Below are positions 38,601-51,261 of a DNA stretch of 64,000 nt, in pieces. The number at the start of each line of letters is the position of its first letter. Within the stretch, counting starts at the first letter, position 1. Source of the DNA: Pipra filicauda (lineage: Eukaryota > Chordata > Aves > Passeriformes > Pipridae); contig NW_024104425.1 in NCBI RefSeq assembly GCF_003945595.2, forward strand, positions 420,873 through 484,872, given 5' to 3'. A program made the position numbers and the translations under genes. The notes under the pieces were generated by a model, which saw only the letters and a program-made list of their open reading frames with translations, made no database searches and had not been told where the DNA came from.

Positions 38601-39825
38601 ATTGCCAAAAGTGAAACAAATCTTCACTTAAGACTTTGAATTAGCTAATTATTCAATCTGCATTGTACACAGGGCCAGGATATTTTTTAATATTTTTGTT
38701 TTGTTTTGTTTTTGCTAATAAAGGCAATCTACATCTTGATATTAATTATTCATGATATGCATATTTTAAATGTAAATGTCAAAACATAATTTCCTACTTA
38801 TTCATGCACCAGCATACTGTGTGAAAGACTCACTATATAATAATAAATTATTAGCTTATATCTTGGTTTAAAGAATTGGAAAATGAATGGCAACACTGTT
38901 GTTCTGTGCTATACATATCTATATGGGAAGATCTAACTTGTATGTGTGCTTGTATGTGTTCGTTTATATGTATTTCTGTATTTAGGAATAAGTATGAATA
39001 AAATGTTAAGTATTTTCTTCTTTGGGAGAATTGTAAACATAGTTCTACTTATATTTTTATTTCCAGACTTCTCAATTTGATTTCTGCTGATGGACTGTAA
39101 GTTTGTGCTCTGTACATCTTTTTTTGCAGTTTCTAAGTTCATTTATAATGTGATGTCAGGCTTTTGTGTATTGCAGCTTTCAATTTTCTGCTTTCATGAA
39201 TATCCTAAAATTTGAATGTTGTTTACCGCACTTCAGTAATGCTTAGCAGAAGCTACTCAGGCAGCCAGATAAAAGCCAAGAAAGAGGGAAGAGGACAAAT
39301 TGTACTCCTTAGTGACATAAAAAAAAAAAAATCTAAAAACTTATTTAAAGTGAAATTAAATTATACACTGGGTCTCTTCTGTTACTTTCAAATGGATATT
39401 TTTTAGCATGGTCTTTCTGAATAAAAGAGTTTTTCATATGCTGCTTGAAGGATCAACCTAAGGTCTACTAATGCATGTCTGTGAACTAGAAATTAAATAG
39501 GTTGTCTTATCTTTTCAGAAAAAACAGTGACACCTGTAGTATAACTGTCTCACTTATCATCAGTTTGTCAGGATTTATATGTTTCATCTTACAGTATTAA
39601 TAACAGAATGATTTTTAGCCCCTTCAATACTTTAAATCTTTCTGTATCACTTCAAGAGTTTTCAAGAAGACTAATACAATAAAGCACCAAAAATAAATAT
39701 TTTAAAAGAGAAATTTATAGTTTTCTGTGCTCTCTGTGAATGACAATGTCTTTTCTTTCTGCAATCTGTGGGATATCATCATGTGAAACAACAAAGTACT
39801 GACATAAATTAATTTCCAATCTTAC
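35699..39825. other. AT-rich intron, no gene seen
   Basis: Intron of 4127 bp between the exons at 39.8 kb and 35.6 kb. No repeat family or additional exon was recognised, and joining the two exons already gives a complete EGF module. Confidence 0.6.
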
Positions 39826-39953
39826 CGGCAGTTGTAGTTCTGCTGTTGAGCTATGCAAGTTGCATTATTTAAACAAGGCAATAATTCACACGGGTTCAGT
39901 ATTCTCTCACAGAACTTGCCAGTAAATATTGGCAGACAGATACATGCCACATC
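39826..39953 (-). CDS. EYS: EYS-like internal exon, EGF-like modules (gene order 2)
   Basis: The acceptor is TCCTATAG and the donor is GTAAG. The exon begins in phase 0, matching the end of the 42.8 kb exon, and ends with two bases (CG) of a split arginine codon. It completes the second module (CICLPIFTGKFC) and contains most of the third (NPCELLPCLNNATC, then NYNC). The upstream intron is 2871 bp and holds an LTR and a CR1 fragment. The frame is open for 42 codons and carries every expected EGF cysteine, which argues for a functional exon rather than a decayed copy. The EGF content is certain; the gene name depends on the combined exon series. Confidence 0.82.
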
Positions 39954-41265
39954 CTATAGGAGACAAGGAAATTAGAAATAATTGTGATACCCAAGGCAAT
40001 ACAAAAATTAGTGTTTACTTCCATTTCTAAACAGATCCTAACAAGGCCAGGATTTCATCATATTAAGCAGTCTAGAAAGACAGAAGGAAAAGCAGTTCTA
40101 GCCTCAGATAGGTTACAAACTTGACTTAGGATAAGTGTAATAAGCCTTCCAGTACAGATTATACCAGACTTGGGTTTGCTAGCTGGAAATACACCAGCTC
40201 TAAAATTGGTTGGCTCTGTGATTTCATAAGTGAATCAAGAATGAGTTTTATAATACATTTAGGCTTTTCCTAATTTCTGAATTTTTTCCAATATAATATT
40301 TACATCTATCAAACAGGAACAGTACACAAGGTACATCAGATACCAAATAGTATTCAGCAACTAGAGGAGGAAAGAAAGTTGTGTGTATCCTTTTTCCCCT
40401 TCATTATGAGGCACAGAGACTATTCTTCTCTATAATGGTGAAAGACATCTGTCAGTTACTGCAATTCCTAATTTGCACAGTAAGAAACGTAAGTTATTTT
40501 ACAAAACAAAATATTTCTTAGAGCTTATACTCTCACCCTTATTTTTCTATATGAAGTTATGCTCTTTATAGGCCTTTTGAAGTCAGAAAGTAAAGGAAAA
40601 AAATAAAGGGGTTTGTTCCCCTAGGGAAATTGGAAGTGCTCAGGTGTTTCTTTAGAATTGGTCCTAAAGGTATAATCAGAAAACTTCAGTATCTATTGAG
40701 AGATGTCTATATGTGTGAAACAAATTACTATATTTGTTTCTTTATTGTACAAAATAGTATGTGCTAGTATATCTAATAGACAAAATATATAAACAGGTTG
40801 CATGACAGGAATCTATCAATTTTTTCAGCAATTTAGATGTCCCTTTTTTTCTCTGTGCATGAATATGTATCACTGGTATGCAATAACTAAGCTTTTGAAT
40901 TCTTCTTTCACTATTTTGGTTCTGTACAATCACTGCTATTTGCAATAGTCATGCTAATGAAAGAATGATACCTTTTGACATATAACCAGGTATGATTTTA
41001 TTATCGAAACTTTGTGACTCTGCATGAATTTATTCTATTTTACAAAAAGAAAAATGAAAGAAAAAGGGGAATTAAAAACATACCACATGAAAAGCAAGAA
41101 AAAGAGACAAACACTAGTTAATAAAGACCACTGATGCATCATGTTTTATGTCATAAGATTTTAGCAGAGAGAGGAATAAAGAAATGAACCAATATTAGTA
41201 GCTCCTTAAGTGATCACCAAGCAACTGAACTGAAACGTGGAATTTGGGCTTTTTATCATAGAATT
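39954..41265. other. Intron, no gene seen
   Basis: First 1.3 kb upstream of the 39.8 kb exon. AT-rich, nothing recognised. Confidence 0.55.
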
Positions 41266-42479
41266 TGTCATGGTTTGAGAGCCTCAAAAAATCCAATTCC
41301 CTAGTCCAAACCCCCTCCCACATCTCAACCCAGTGTGAGATGATTTTTTCCAGACACCACACAAGACTCAAAATGGGGTAAAGGGAATATAAGTTACAAT
41401 GACTGTACAAATAAATACTACAATACATTATATACAATCTTAATTATCTCTACCATGACATAAGTATTTACAATGGATCAAATCTCTTCTCCCCTCCAAA
41501 TAAAAGTCCAGGAGGGAAGAAGGAAAAGATCCCTTTCTACTCTCAAAGCAGCAATGTCTCTAAGGCAGCAGGCATCCATCCTCTTCTCATGCAGCAGCTG
41601 TAGTTGGATCTCTGCCAGTACACACGAGGGGATATCTAAGCCCTCGTGGTCCATCGTCTAAAGCGAGGGTCTTCTCTTCCATGGGCTGCGTTTCCCAGGA
41701 CAAGGGAGCTATCACCACGTCATATCACGAAGCGCAGGGGTCTTCATGACAGTCCTTATCTTCAGGGGATTCAAGCTGCCTACAGAGCTCTGTGCTCTGT
41801 CTCAAGCAGCGGGGGGGGGGCCAAGGTCACCCTCTCTGCATTCTTTCTCGGAGCTTTTTTAGCTCCTTTCTGCAGTGCTGTAGCACTTTAAGACTCTTTC
41901 AAGTAAGAGTCCATCATCCTCCTCCTTTCTCGGAGGTCTCAGAGGGGTATGGGGTTTTATTTTAGTTCTGACCCCAACTTCCTCTCTCTCTTTGTAGAGC
42001 CTAATTCTCTCTCTGCTGCTGTCTCTCTCTCTCGGCTCTCTCAGACAACTCTGCGTCTTCCTCAGCGGCATGATCTCTGCTGCTTTTTCAGTTCTTATCT
42101 GTTGGCTCTCTGCCACTGTCTCCGGCCAGTGTTGTTTTTGCCGCCGCTTCTGCTGGTCACGGTGGAGAAAAAAACTTCCAGCTTCTCAGTCACCGACCTC
42201 AGTCCAGTTTAACACTGTTTCCGAGTTTCTATGGCCCCAGCCAGGGGCTGGGGGGCCGTGGCCCCCCAGAGGGGCTCCTGCCCCTTCTGCTCGTGGCTTT
42301 CACAACATGGCTACCTCTTCAACTACCACTACAACTACCTTCTCTTCCGTTCTGTTTGTGATATGTCTATATTTTGCAGAAGCGCTCCTTGGGTAAAACC
42401 TCAAAACTTCAAGGGTCACCACCCCCTGGGGTTTTACCATTTTATAACTTCAGGGGGAAAACTGTTTCCTCCCACCACA
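41266..42479 (-). mobile_element. Solo LTR (about 1.2 kb), probably minus strand
   Basis: A GC-richer block with retroviral-type ends: TGTCATGGTTTGAG at the low end and CCACCACA at the high end. On the minus strand it ends CTCAAACCATGACA, which resembles the AAACCACAACA ends of other avian LTRs, so minus orientation is preferred. TAGAAT occurs at 41259-41264 and at 42481-42486, one base outside each TG/CA end, compatible with a 6 bp target-site duplication. Contents include a run of G at 41811-41820 and CT-rich stretches. No internal retroviral genes; open frames 41473-42560 are non-coding. It fills much of a 2.9 kb intron in sense with the host gene. Confidence 0.72.
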
Positions 42480-42489
42480 TTAGAATCAA

Positions 42490-42792
42490 ATGTTTTGACA
42501 CTTTCATGGTACAGATCCTCCTGGAAGCTATGTCAAGGCATATGGATGACAGGGAGGTGATTAGGAACAGCCAACATGGCTTCACAATGATGTCTGACTA
42601 ATGGTGGCTTTCTGTGATGAAGTGATTGCAATGACTGGTAAGGGAAGAGGAACTGATGCCATTTACCCTGACTTCTGTAGGGCCTTTAACATCATCCCAC
42701 ACATAGTCATTGTTTCTAAACTAGTGAGATGATATTTAAAGGTCCCTTCCAACCCAAATAATTTTATGATTCTGTGATTTTATGATTCTATG
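42490..42792 (+). mobile_element. CR1 LINE with large internal deletion, plus strand
   Basis: The 5' part corresponds to the RT thumb-upstream region (ILLEAMSRHMDDREVIRNSQHGF), followed by a decayed KAFD region (GCCTTTAACATCATCCC). It then jumps to the 3' end, AAAGGTCCCTTCCAACCC and a tail of ATTTTATGATTCTGTGATTTTATGATTCTATG. Most of the RT and ORF end are missing. The tail ends 32 bp from the donor side of the 42.8 kb exon. Confidence 0.85.
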
Positions 42793-42824
42793 TTCAAATA
42801 GGGATCTCTAAAGTTTATACTTAC

Positions 42825-43018
42825 ATTTGGCAAATCAATACATGTGCCTCCGTTCTGACATGGCCTTGAAGAGCATTCATTGATATCAATTTCACAGTTG
42901 TGGCCAAGAAATCCAGAAGGGCAAACACAAACATATCCAGACCGATTATACTGGCATATGCCTTCATTTAGGCATGGCTGAGATTCACAAAGATCACTAG
43001 GTTTCTCACAAAATGAAC
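42825..43018 (-). CDS. EYS: EYS-like internal exon, EGF-like modules (first exon in window, gene order 1)
   Basis: This minus-strand exon lies between a pyrimidine-rich acceptor ending in CTTTTAG and a GTAAGT donor. It enters with one codon base supplied upstream (phase 1) and leaves in phase 0: two bases of the split codon plus 64 whole codons. It begins with the last cysteine of a preceding EGF module (SFCEKP). One complete module follows (CESQPC, then [12 protein letters not shown]), and then the calcium-binding type start DINEC with the first half of the next module ([12 protein letters not shown]). EYS is a secreted extracellular-matrix protein of photoreceptors built of EGF and laminin-G domains. 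The EGF modules are read directly. EYS is inferred from the whole exon series; CRB or Notch-type proteins are alternatives. The upstream exon is not in the 21 kb that remain in the window. Confidence 0.82.
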
Positions 43019-46000
43019 CTAAAAGAAATAAACATAAAAAATTACAGTGTTTGAATGAATAGGTCCTCTTGACATGCTGCCCATAAACATAACTTTTTTA
43101 CTTCCTTACTATGATGTGTTGTTGTGTTTCCCTATTATTTATTTTCTTTTCTAAAAAAAATTTTGAGAGATTGAGAGGCTTTTATTTATTGTGGTTTTTA
43201 AAATTGTTTACACTGCGAAGCTCCAATTACTGACTGGGGCATCTGTATGCTATCACCATTTAAAAAGCAAAGAATTTAATATATTCCTGTATGTTTTGTT
43301 TGTTTTGCTGAATAAATGTGGTAGAAATCTATGGGAATGACTAACCTTATCTGTAACAAAGGAAGGAGGTGAACTAGAATCATAGTCCCAGAAGACACTG
43401 AACAGTCACTCAATATTTCTCTCATTGTGGTTATTACTAGGGGAAGCTGAATCCAGTATACTCTCAGACACGTAAGGTTGTTCTCATTTCTATTTATAGA
43501 TCCAGCCAGTAGCAAAACTGAATGTGCTCTCAGTAAGCAAACACACAATCACATACACACACACAAATCCACCCATGCACACCACCACCCACCCCCCATA
43601 CACAAAATACAGACACATCGGCCATATGGATCAACAGCAAGAACGATGTCTTTTTCCTTGCATAAACACAAACAGCAGTCACATAAATGACACAGCAATG
43701 ATGGCTCAAACTTTTTCCTCCTCTCTGGCTAGTCAGTGTTGAAGTTCAACAGCAAACATACGCACTCTCTCATTTTCTATATGCAAAAATAAACCCTCAT
43801 TAATGGATCTCTCAAGAATCAGCATAGATTTTGCCTGAGATCCATACCAGGATCCTGAACCTCTTGACAACTTGCTGGCTCAGAGCTTGAGTCATTCCAG
43901 ATCTGGGTATCATTCTGGTTGCTGGCTAGTCCAGTTTAAAGGTCTGTCGCTCCCCACTAGGAAAGCTGGTAACACAGAAGTAGCAAAGAGACTGCAGTGA
44001 TCAGACACAGTCTCAGCCACACAAGTATAATAGGTAGCAGCCTGCTTACTTTCAGCTAGCAGCTAAGAATTTACTTCCATTTACTTCAGAAAAATTATGT
44101 AGTAAATACGCTTTTTACATATTTTGTGCTTTAGTGCTCTGATTCAAAGCAACTCCCTATCACATACTTACAGATTACATCAGAAGAATTTTTCAGCAAT
44201 TTGCTGTAGCAATAACATTTACTTCATAATAAATCCCCTCTGAAGAAGTAATATGTATTGATTCCACATTTTGTTAGTCACTTGAGTCCACTGAATTAAA
44301 AATAGACATTCACAAAAGAATAAATTATACTTTACAAAAATATGTATAATTTTGAAATGGTAAACAGAATACTTTTAACTCAAATTGTAAACTACAAGGT
44401 AAACATAACTAATTAGTTATAAATCAATTAATAAATAAGTATGTGAACCTCTAATAATTTCATTACCAGTAGCTATATAAAGGAACTGTAAGTATGCGTA
44501 ACAACATTTACTAGGAGATCGAAATTTCACACTCTGTCTCTATTATATAACAGAACAGTTGATGCAACAAACACTATACAAGAAAATCCCATTAGCAGAA
44601 AAAGGGTCAAAACACATTTTCCATCCCTCAGTTCAGTGGAAATAGTTATTCCAATAAGGCAAAAGAAATTGGATCTATCTTTTATTACGGAATGTTCACT
44701 TCTCTTTAACATCAGAGGACAGTCAAAAAATCTTTCACAAATTTTTTGCTATCCCTCATCACCATAGTAACCAAATTACAGTATATTGCAACTTGCAGAT
44801 GTTAGGGCTTGCTAATAGGAAAAGCTAAGAAGGCCATTCATCAGAACAAGGTCATTGATTGGTATTAGTGCATATATAAGAGAACATCTGCAACATGAAG
44901 TGAGGGGGATTGGTCAATTCTCTCATAATTCTATTTACTATTTAGCTGTCGTGTTCTACTTCAGTACAACATTGTACTCCAGCAGTACTCATAGATGAGG
45001 TTATATATCAATGCTCACCCTATTTTTTCCTTTTATTAGGCGCATTTGACAAGAATAGATGCTCCTATCCTATCCACAATACTAAATAGGAGAAGGTAAA
45101 TGAGCAAAACAGTGACTCCCTTTGCTCCACCCAGAGGAAAGCCAGAAAGAGTAGTCTCACTAGCTAAATGGATTAATGAGTTTTTCCTGCCATTGTTTCT
45201 ACACCTGAATCCATTCAATTCTCCCCATTTTTTCAGCCACCATTATCAAGCATTTCTTAGCTTTTTGTTAAACCATGGCTCAATGGGATTATTAGAACAA
45301 GGAAAGACTAAATGAACAAAATAGCACAGAAAACTTTAGGCCAGTTGGGAAAAACAGATGAAACAGGTCCCTTTTCCGTAATGTTACGTTCATTTCCAGC
45401 AAAACTAGAAAAAGATAATTGTTCTGTCAAAAAAAAAAAATTAAAAAAATTGTGCAACATTCTTTTAAGCGAAGACTTGAAGTAGCTAGAAGAGGAAAAG
45501 AGAAAATCCTGAGAAGAGATAAGGAAATATTGTCAACCATGCCATGAGACATATATCAAGGAAAAATGCATGGTTCAAGGATGGCAAAAAAAAAGATATA
45601 TCCCTTTTTTCTCCTTGGTATCTCCTTACAAAGAGAGAAAAATATTCTTTTTTTTTAATTTGGGAAAAAACCAGTTCATTTAGTGGAAACTGGTAGCCTA
45701 TAACCTAACCAGGTCAAAGGGGATCAATTTAAATGAAGATACTGAGGCAACAACTTCACTCATAGTCTAAAACACAAGTCACATCTATCAATGTCTTTTA
45801 GGAAGAATTCAGTGCTTTTTCCTTAATCATTGATGCTAATTATTTCTTTGACAATCCTGTACTCTGCAATTCACTGTATTCAGCATACTATGTAGAAAGC
45901 AAGAGCAGTGCTCTTTCACCTGAACATCCATGCCTGACGAGTTTGACAAATCAAGTCAATAAACAGAATTCTGAAGAATTTAAGATTTTTATTCTACCAT

Positions 46001-48373
46001 TCTCAAACCTCATGTCACACTCAATCTATTTACTAAATAAGACTGAAAGATGACTTGATTACAGCTCTTGGATGGGGAAAATATCAAGCACTAAAGGGAT
46101 CATTAATTCAGTGAAGAAGTGTATAAGAAAAGCAAACAACTAAAGAGAGAAGCAAAATCATATAAAGTGAGAAACACCTTATACATTTTTACCAGTAATA
46201 TTTCTGTACAGGCTATCATGAAAGAATTGAATTCAACAGTTGCTGATGTCTTCACATCAATGCTTTTTAAAAGATAGTTCTTTAGCCATATACAAGAAGA
46301 CTGAAGTCTTCATATATAGATAAGCAATATAACAAGCTTTGGTTGGAAGAGATAAACAACTAGTCCCCAAAATTTGAAAATCTATTTATCTACTTTGACT
46401 CAAACTGCATACAAACCCTTTTAAAAATTTTGTAAAATTATGAATTAATTATAAATTCTCATTTTAAAATGTATATGTTTTTGTCATCATCAAGCCTCTT
46501 GATGATATTTACATAAATACTTAGATATGTTAGATATACTTTAGATATGTTTAAATAAATACTTAAATTCATAACCATGCTAAGATTTATTGACCTCTTG
46601 AATCTTGTTGTTAGAATCAAGGTAAAGAGGGAACAGAACAAAAATAGATCTTTATAATCTGATATCAGATTCAAGCCTCTGAACGAGGGCAATATTTAAG
46701 CAATGAGCACTGCATCAAGGATCAACACATCAGTCCAACTTGCACTAGCTAGTAAATGCATATTTAAAAGGTTTTTACATGCTCTGGAGACCTAAGACTT
46801 AAATATATTAAAAAAAAAAAAAAAGAAAAAAGTGCAAGGCAAATTCTCTTAACTGCATAGATTTTAAACATAACCTTCTATTTTACTTTGATATCAATAA
46901 AAACATAGTACAGGCATAATTTATGTGCCATAAATGCTGTATATTTCTGTTGCCAGCAATTTCAACAAAAGTAATTCTTCCCTCAGTCAGACCCAAAAAG
47001 AGACATTTGCTGAAAATACTGAAGTCCCTTTAATGGTCACTAATGAATGATCAGCTACTCAATGCTATGATATATTGTTCAAATTCCCAGGAAGATAAAT
47101 GCAGAAACCATGTTCTAATGAGAGATAGTTGACTCAGAAAAATTCATTTTGAAAAAAAAATAGTTATCACATTGATTGAATATCTTGATAAAAGAGGAAA
47201 ATTAAAAACATCATCAGTAGAATCAGTTCACCTTGGTCCATCAATATAATGAATTCTTATTTGGTTTACTTCAATAAAATAAAAATTGTGGAAGATTAAA
47301 AAGCAGGAATAAGTGAGTAAAGATTATCTGACAGACCAATATGAAAGATAATTAATTTTAGTTTAAGGAATTGAACCTTATTTTCAGAATTTTCTTTTTT
47401 TTTTACACATGAAGAAAATAAAACCCTTCACCAAACTAAACGAATGACAGAAAACTCCCAGCCCTTCTTTGTTTGATTTAACTATGTACCTGCTAGTCTT
47501 CCTTAGTTTCACTGCGATGGTAAAATGATAAAGCATTTAAAAGACAAAGGACATTTCTGACACCATTGACAAAAATCACTCAGTTTCTTAAGATAGCACA
47601 TAGTGACACTTACATAAATATCTGAGGTTACTGATTAAAATAAGTAGTTTCTATTTTTAATTGAAGTATTTCTGAACTTCATATTTATGCAAACACTTCT
47701 CTTCCCAAGGAGTAAAATATGCTAAAGATCATATTAGCATACAACATTTTCATATGATTTCAGTGTTTTGTTTTGTTGTTCCTCTAATGAAAACTCAATA
47801 TTTTCTAGAGCAGTTATGCAAAAGGCACAGTAGACTGTTTCAGGAAACAGCATGTGTTATACCCTTATATAATCAATTATTTGTACTTGTGTCAGAACAG
47901 AGCAATAATATTTCAGGGCTGGGATAAAAAAGGAAGCATTTAGTAGGAGAGAGATTTATTCTCAGTGTAAATGAAACACATGACTGCCAGTTGCTACAAT
48001 CAAGGACCAAGAAACACAGTAGGTAGTAAACAAAGATTGAAGACAAGTATAAAAATTCAATTATTAAAAATATTGTTAATATTTTAATATGTTCAGTTTA
48101 ACACATAGAATTATAGAAACCCACATAATGCCCTTCTTATGCATGCCATTATTATGTGTTATGCAACAGAACACTTGTTATCTTTAAAATTAATTCCTAA
48201 ACAAGGTTCTTTTAATCTCAGGACTATCAGGTTTCAATTGATTACACAAAAGAATTTCTACAATAAACTAATCCCTATCTGTTTAGCTCAGTTAAGAGCC
48301 AGTCCAATCTGTTTCACTTCTTCTTTTTACCTTCATGAGTTTTGTCAGATGCTCTTCCTTTTAAATGTATAAA
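43019..48373. other. Intron upstream of the first visible exon
   Basis: AT-rich intron without a recognised exon or element. About 43740-44030 is less AT-rich and unclassified. Confidence 0.5.
43543..43616. repeat. CA/ACC-rich low-complexity tract
   Basis: Interrupted (CA)n with ACCACCACCC and CCACCCCCC inside. Frames through it give H, T and P rich peptides that are artefacts. Confidence 0.85.
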
Positions 48374-48374
48374 T

Positions 48375-49478
48375 TGGGTTTGTGTGGCTGGGTTTTGGTA
48401 GTGGGGAGCTACAAGAGTGGTTTCTGTGAGAAGCTGCCAGAAGCTTCCTGTATGTCTGGCAGAGCCAACACCAGCCAGCTCCAAGACAGAAGTGTTGCTG
48501 GCCAAGGCTGAGCCAGTCAGCAATGATACTTACACCCCTGTGATAACATATTTAAGAAGAAAAAAGAAAGTTATTGGGCAGATGTAATTGCAGCCAAAGA
48601 AAAGCAGAGTGAGAATATGTGAGAGGAACAACTATGCAGACACCAAGGTCAGTGAAGGAGGGGAGGGAGGTGCTCCAGGCACCAGAGCTGAGATTCCCCT
48701 GCAGCCCGTGGTGCAGACCACAGTGAGGAAGGTTGTCCCTCTGTAGCCCAGGGAGGACCATTAGGGGTGCAGAGATCCAACTGCAGTCCGTGCAGGAGAC
48801 CCACACCGGAGTAGGTGGATGCCTAAAGGAGGGCTGTGACCCCTTGGGGAACCTGTGCTGGAGCAGGGCCCTGACAGAGACCTGCACTACCATGGAGAGA
48901 GGAGCCTTCATTGGAGTAGGTTTGCTGGTAGGACTTGTGGCCCTGTGGGGGACCCACACTGCAGCAGTCTGTGCCTGAAGGACTGCACCCTGTGGAAAAG
49001 TTGTTTCAGCAGTTTGTTGAAGCAGTTTGTTGCCCATGGGATTGGCTCACATTGGAGAAGTTGGAGGAGGACTGTCTCCCATAGGAGGGACCCCAAGCTG
49101 GATCAGGTGAAAGACTCTTCTCCCTGAGTAGTGGCAGAAACAACCTGTGATGAACTGACTAACCCCCATTCCTCCTCTCCCTGCGCTGCTGGTAGGGAGG
49201 AGGTAGAGCTGGGAAGGAGGGAGGGTTTGGGGGGGATGGTGTTTTTAAGATTTGTTTTACTTCTCATTATCCTGCTCTGATTTTTTTAGTTATGAATTAA
49301 TGTAATATCCCCAATTCAAGTCTGTTCTGCCTGTGACAGTATTTGGTGAGTGATCTCTCCCAGTCCTCATCTCAACCTACGAATCCTTCGTTATATTTTC
49401 TTTCCCTGTTCAGTTGTGGAGGGGAGTGATAGAGTGGCTTGGTGGGTGCCTGGTATCCAGCCATGTCGACCCACTACA
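48375..49478 (+). mobile_element. Solo LTR (about 1.1 kb), plus strand
   Basis: A GC-rich block with TG (TGGGTTTGTGTGGC) and CA (ACCCACTACA) ends. Characteristic stretches are GGGTTTTGGTAGTGGGGAGC, GAGAAGCTGCCAGAAGCTTCC, several GGGACCCACACTGCAG-like direct repeats and a terminal GGGGAGTGATAGAGTGGCTT. TATAAA occurs one base outside each TG/CA end (48368-48373 and 49480-49485), consistent with a 6 bp target-site duplication. A small internal duplication (CAGTTTGTTGAAG) lies near 49009-49032. No gag, pol or env. Overlapping frames at 48552-49127 are non-coding. Antisense to the host gene. Confidence 0.8.
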
Positions 49479-49479
49479 A

Positions 49480-51261
49480 TATAAAACTGAAAAGTGTTTT
49501 TAAAGGTTGTCTCTGTAAAATGAATTTTTTTCTGTTTAAACACATTACTGAATCACAAGTTCTTGTCTTATATATGTAGACCCTGAAATACACCAATATT
49601 TCTATAAAATCATTAGTCTTTTAAATACTAGTACAGTGTTTGCATACTCATCTACACTTCTAATCCAAACCAATGAATGATATCTTTTTTTTCTGCATAT
49701 GAAATTTCAATAAAGTGTGAATCAAAATCAAATTTACTTAAGGCACTGTAAATCTAGGTCTCAGAGAAAGTGAGTGCAAATCTCCATGAAAGATTAAATG
49801 GGTTATAGTCTTAAATTTAGACAAATTAAGCAGCACTGAAGTTCACTGATGTGCTTTATACAAAAGCTCCAATCAACATACTTGAAAACAGACATTTTGG
49901 AAGTAAATGAATGAGAAGAACAAACATTAGCTTCCATCAGAGAAAAGCCTTTTAGATGAAGGGGTTAATAGCGGGTCTATTAGCTCCCTGGATGGAGATA
50001 TTGACTGGGCAAACTTTCAGGTGTATCCTTAATGATAAGGAAGTCAGTATGCAGCCCTGGTGGAGAAACAAAGGCAGACTGTAAAGTTGGTAGGCCTAGG
50101 ATGTGTGACCCATAATAAAAATAAAAATTCTATTATGCTTTCTCCATCTATGGTAATTAATAACTAGCCCAGAGAGAAAGATTAGTATACTGAATAGTGG
50201 TGTTAACTGTCCAGTGACCTTGCGTCTGGAAATACCACCCAGAGAATAAACTTCTGGTGGCATGTCATTATACAAGAAACTTAACTTTAATTCTTAGAGG
50301 AAGTTTGTATTTCAGGTGGAGAGAGCTCCAAATGAAAAGGTTAAGTACTTGTTAGGTCATTTTTTAACTAGATATAAAATGCCAGTATAAGTTAGAATAT
50401 GTTAAATTCTTTATAAAATACATGAGTGAGCAGTATAAAATGAATGCCATCTGTTTTAACTTTTTCTGCCTACTGCACTATGGATTAGAAGAAAGCTGCT
50501 GGAGGGAAGGGGTGAAATCACTCCTGAGTACAACTGAAACTGCAGAATCCAGGCAGAGCTGTGAGCAACAGGGTGAGCAGCATGAGCATAAACCAAATGA
50601 TTTGTGAGAAACAAAGAAACAAGGGGTAAAGCACCACAGTGAAGAGCAGAAAGACATTTTTCCTATGGTCCCAGGAAATAAAGTGTAGAAATTGTTTTAA
50701 CCCAGAGAATTGCACTAACAAAAGAATTGGGGAACTGATAGCGAAATCAGAGGAAAAGACACAACAAAAGCTTTTTTATTTTGTTTTTTTTTTCTTTGTT
50801 ATAATGTCTCTCTTTAAAAGTTCATTGTTCTCATTATGGTTTTATAAAACATAGCTTTGGCTATTCAAAGCCCTTCCGTATTAAAATGAAAGTGCAGGCA
50901 GGTCCAACTCAAAGCTCTAGCTGTTTGTGTCACTGTTGCTAACATTATTTTTCCCATTTCATAGTGGAAAAAGATACTATAGTGTTATAGAATACTATTC
51001 AAATATAAATACACTCAGCACAACTTAGCTAGAACAAAAGTGTTTGGTTGTTCTATCAACAAAATGCACTAACTATCCTATTCTTGACTTGAATGGTCAG
51101 AAAAAAAAATTAAAAAAGCAAAATTAAATATTTGAGAGTACAGAAAACAAAACCATAATTCTGATAGCACTAGGGAATGCACATATCTTCCCAAATACTT
51201 TACTTATTTGATTTTAAAACTGTCTATTTGATTTTAAAACTGATCAAATTTCAGAGCAGTT
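49480..51261. other. AT-rich intron, no gene seen
   Basis: Nothing recognised. An 18 bp direct repeat (TATTTGATTTTAAAACTG) with a 2 bp spacer is at 51205-51242. Confidence 0.55.
51205..51242. repeat. 18 bp direct repeat, 2 bp spacer
   Basis: TATTTGATTTTAAAACTG occurs twice, identical, separated by TC. Confidence 0.95.

Noticed and set aside
41473..42601. Chain of plus-strand frames up to 109 codons
   Set aside because: They lie in the 41.3-42.5 kb LTR and the following CR1; compositionally biased and without domain content.
43478..43742. H, T and P rich plus-strand frames
   Set aside because: Produced by the CA-rich low-complexity tract.
48552..49127. 161-codon minus frame and plus-strand frames
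   Set aside because: Non-coding frames of the 48.4-49.5 kb LTR.
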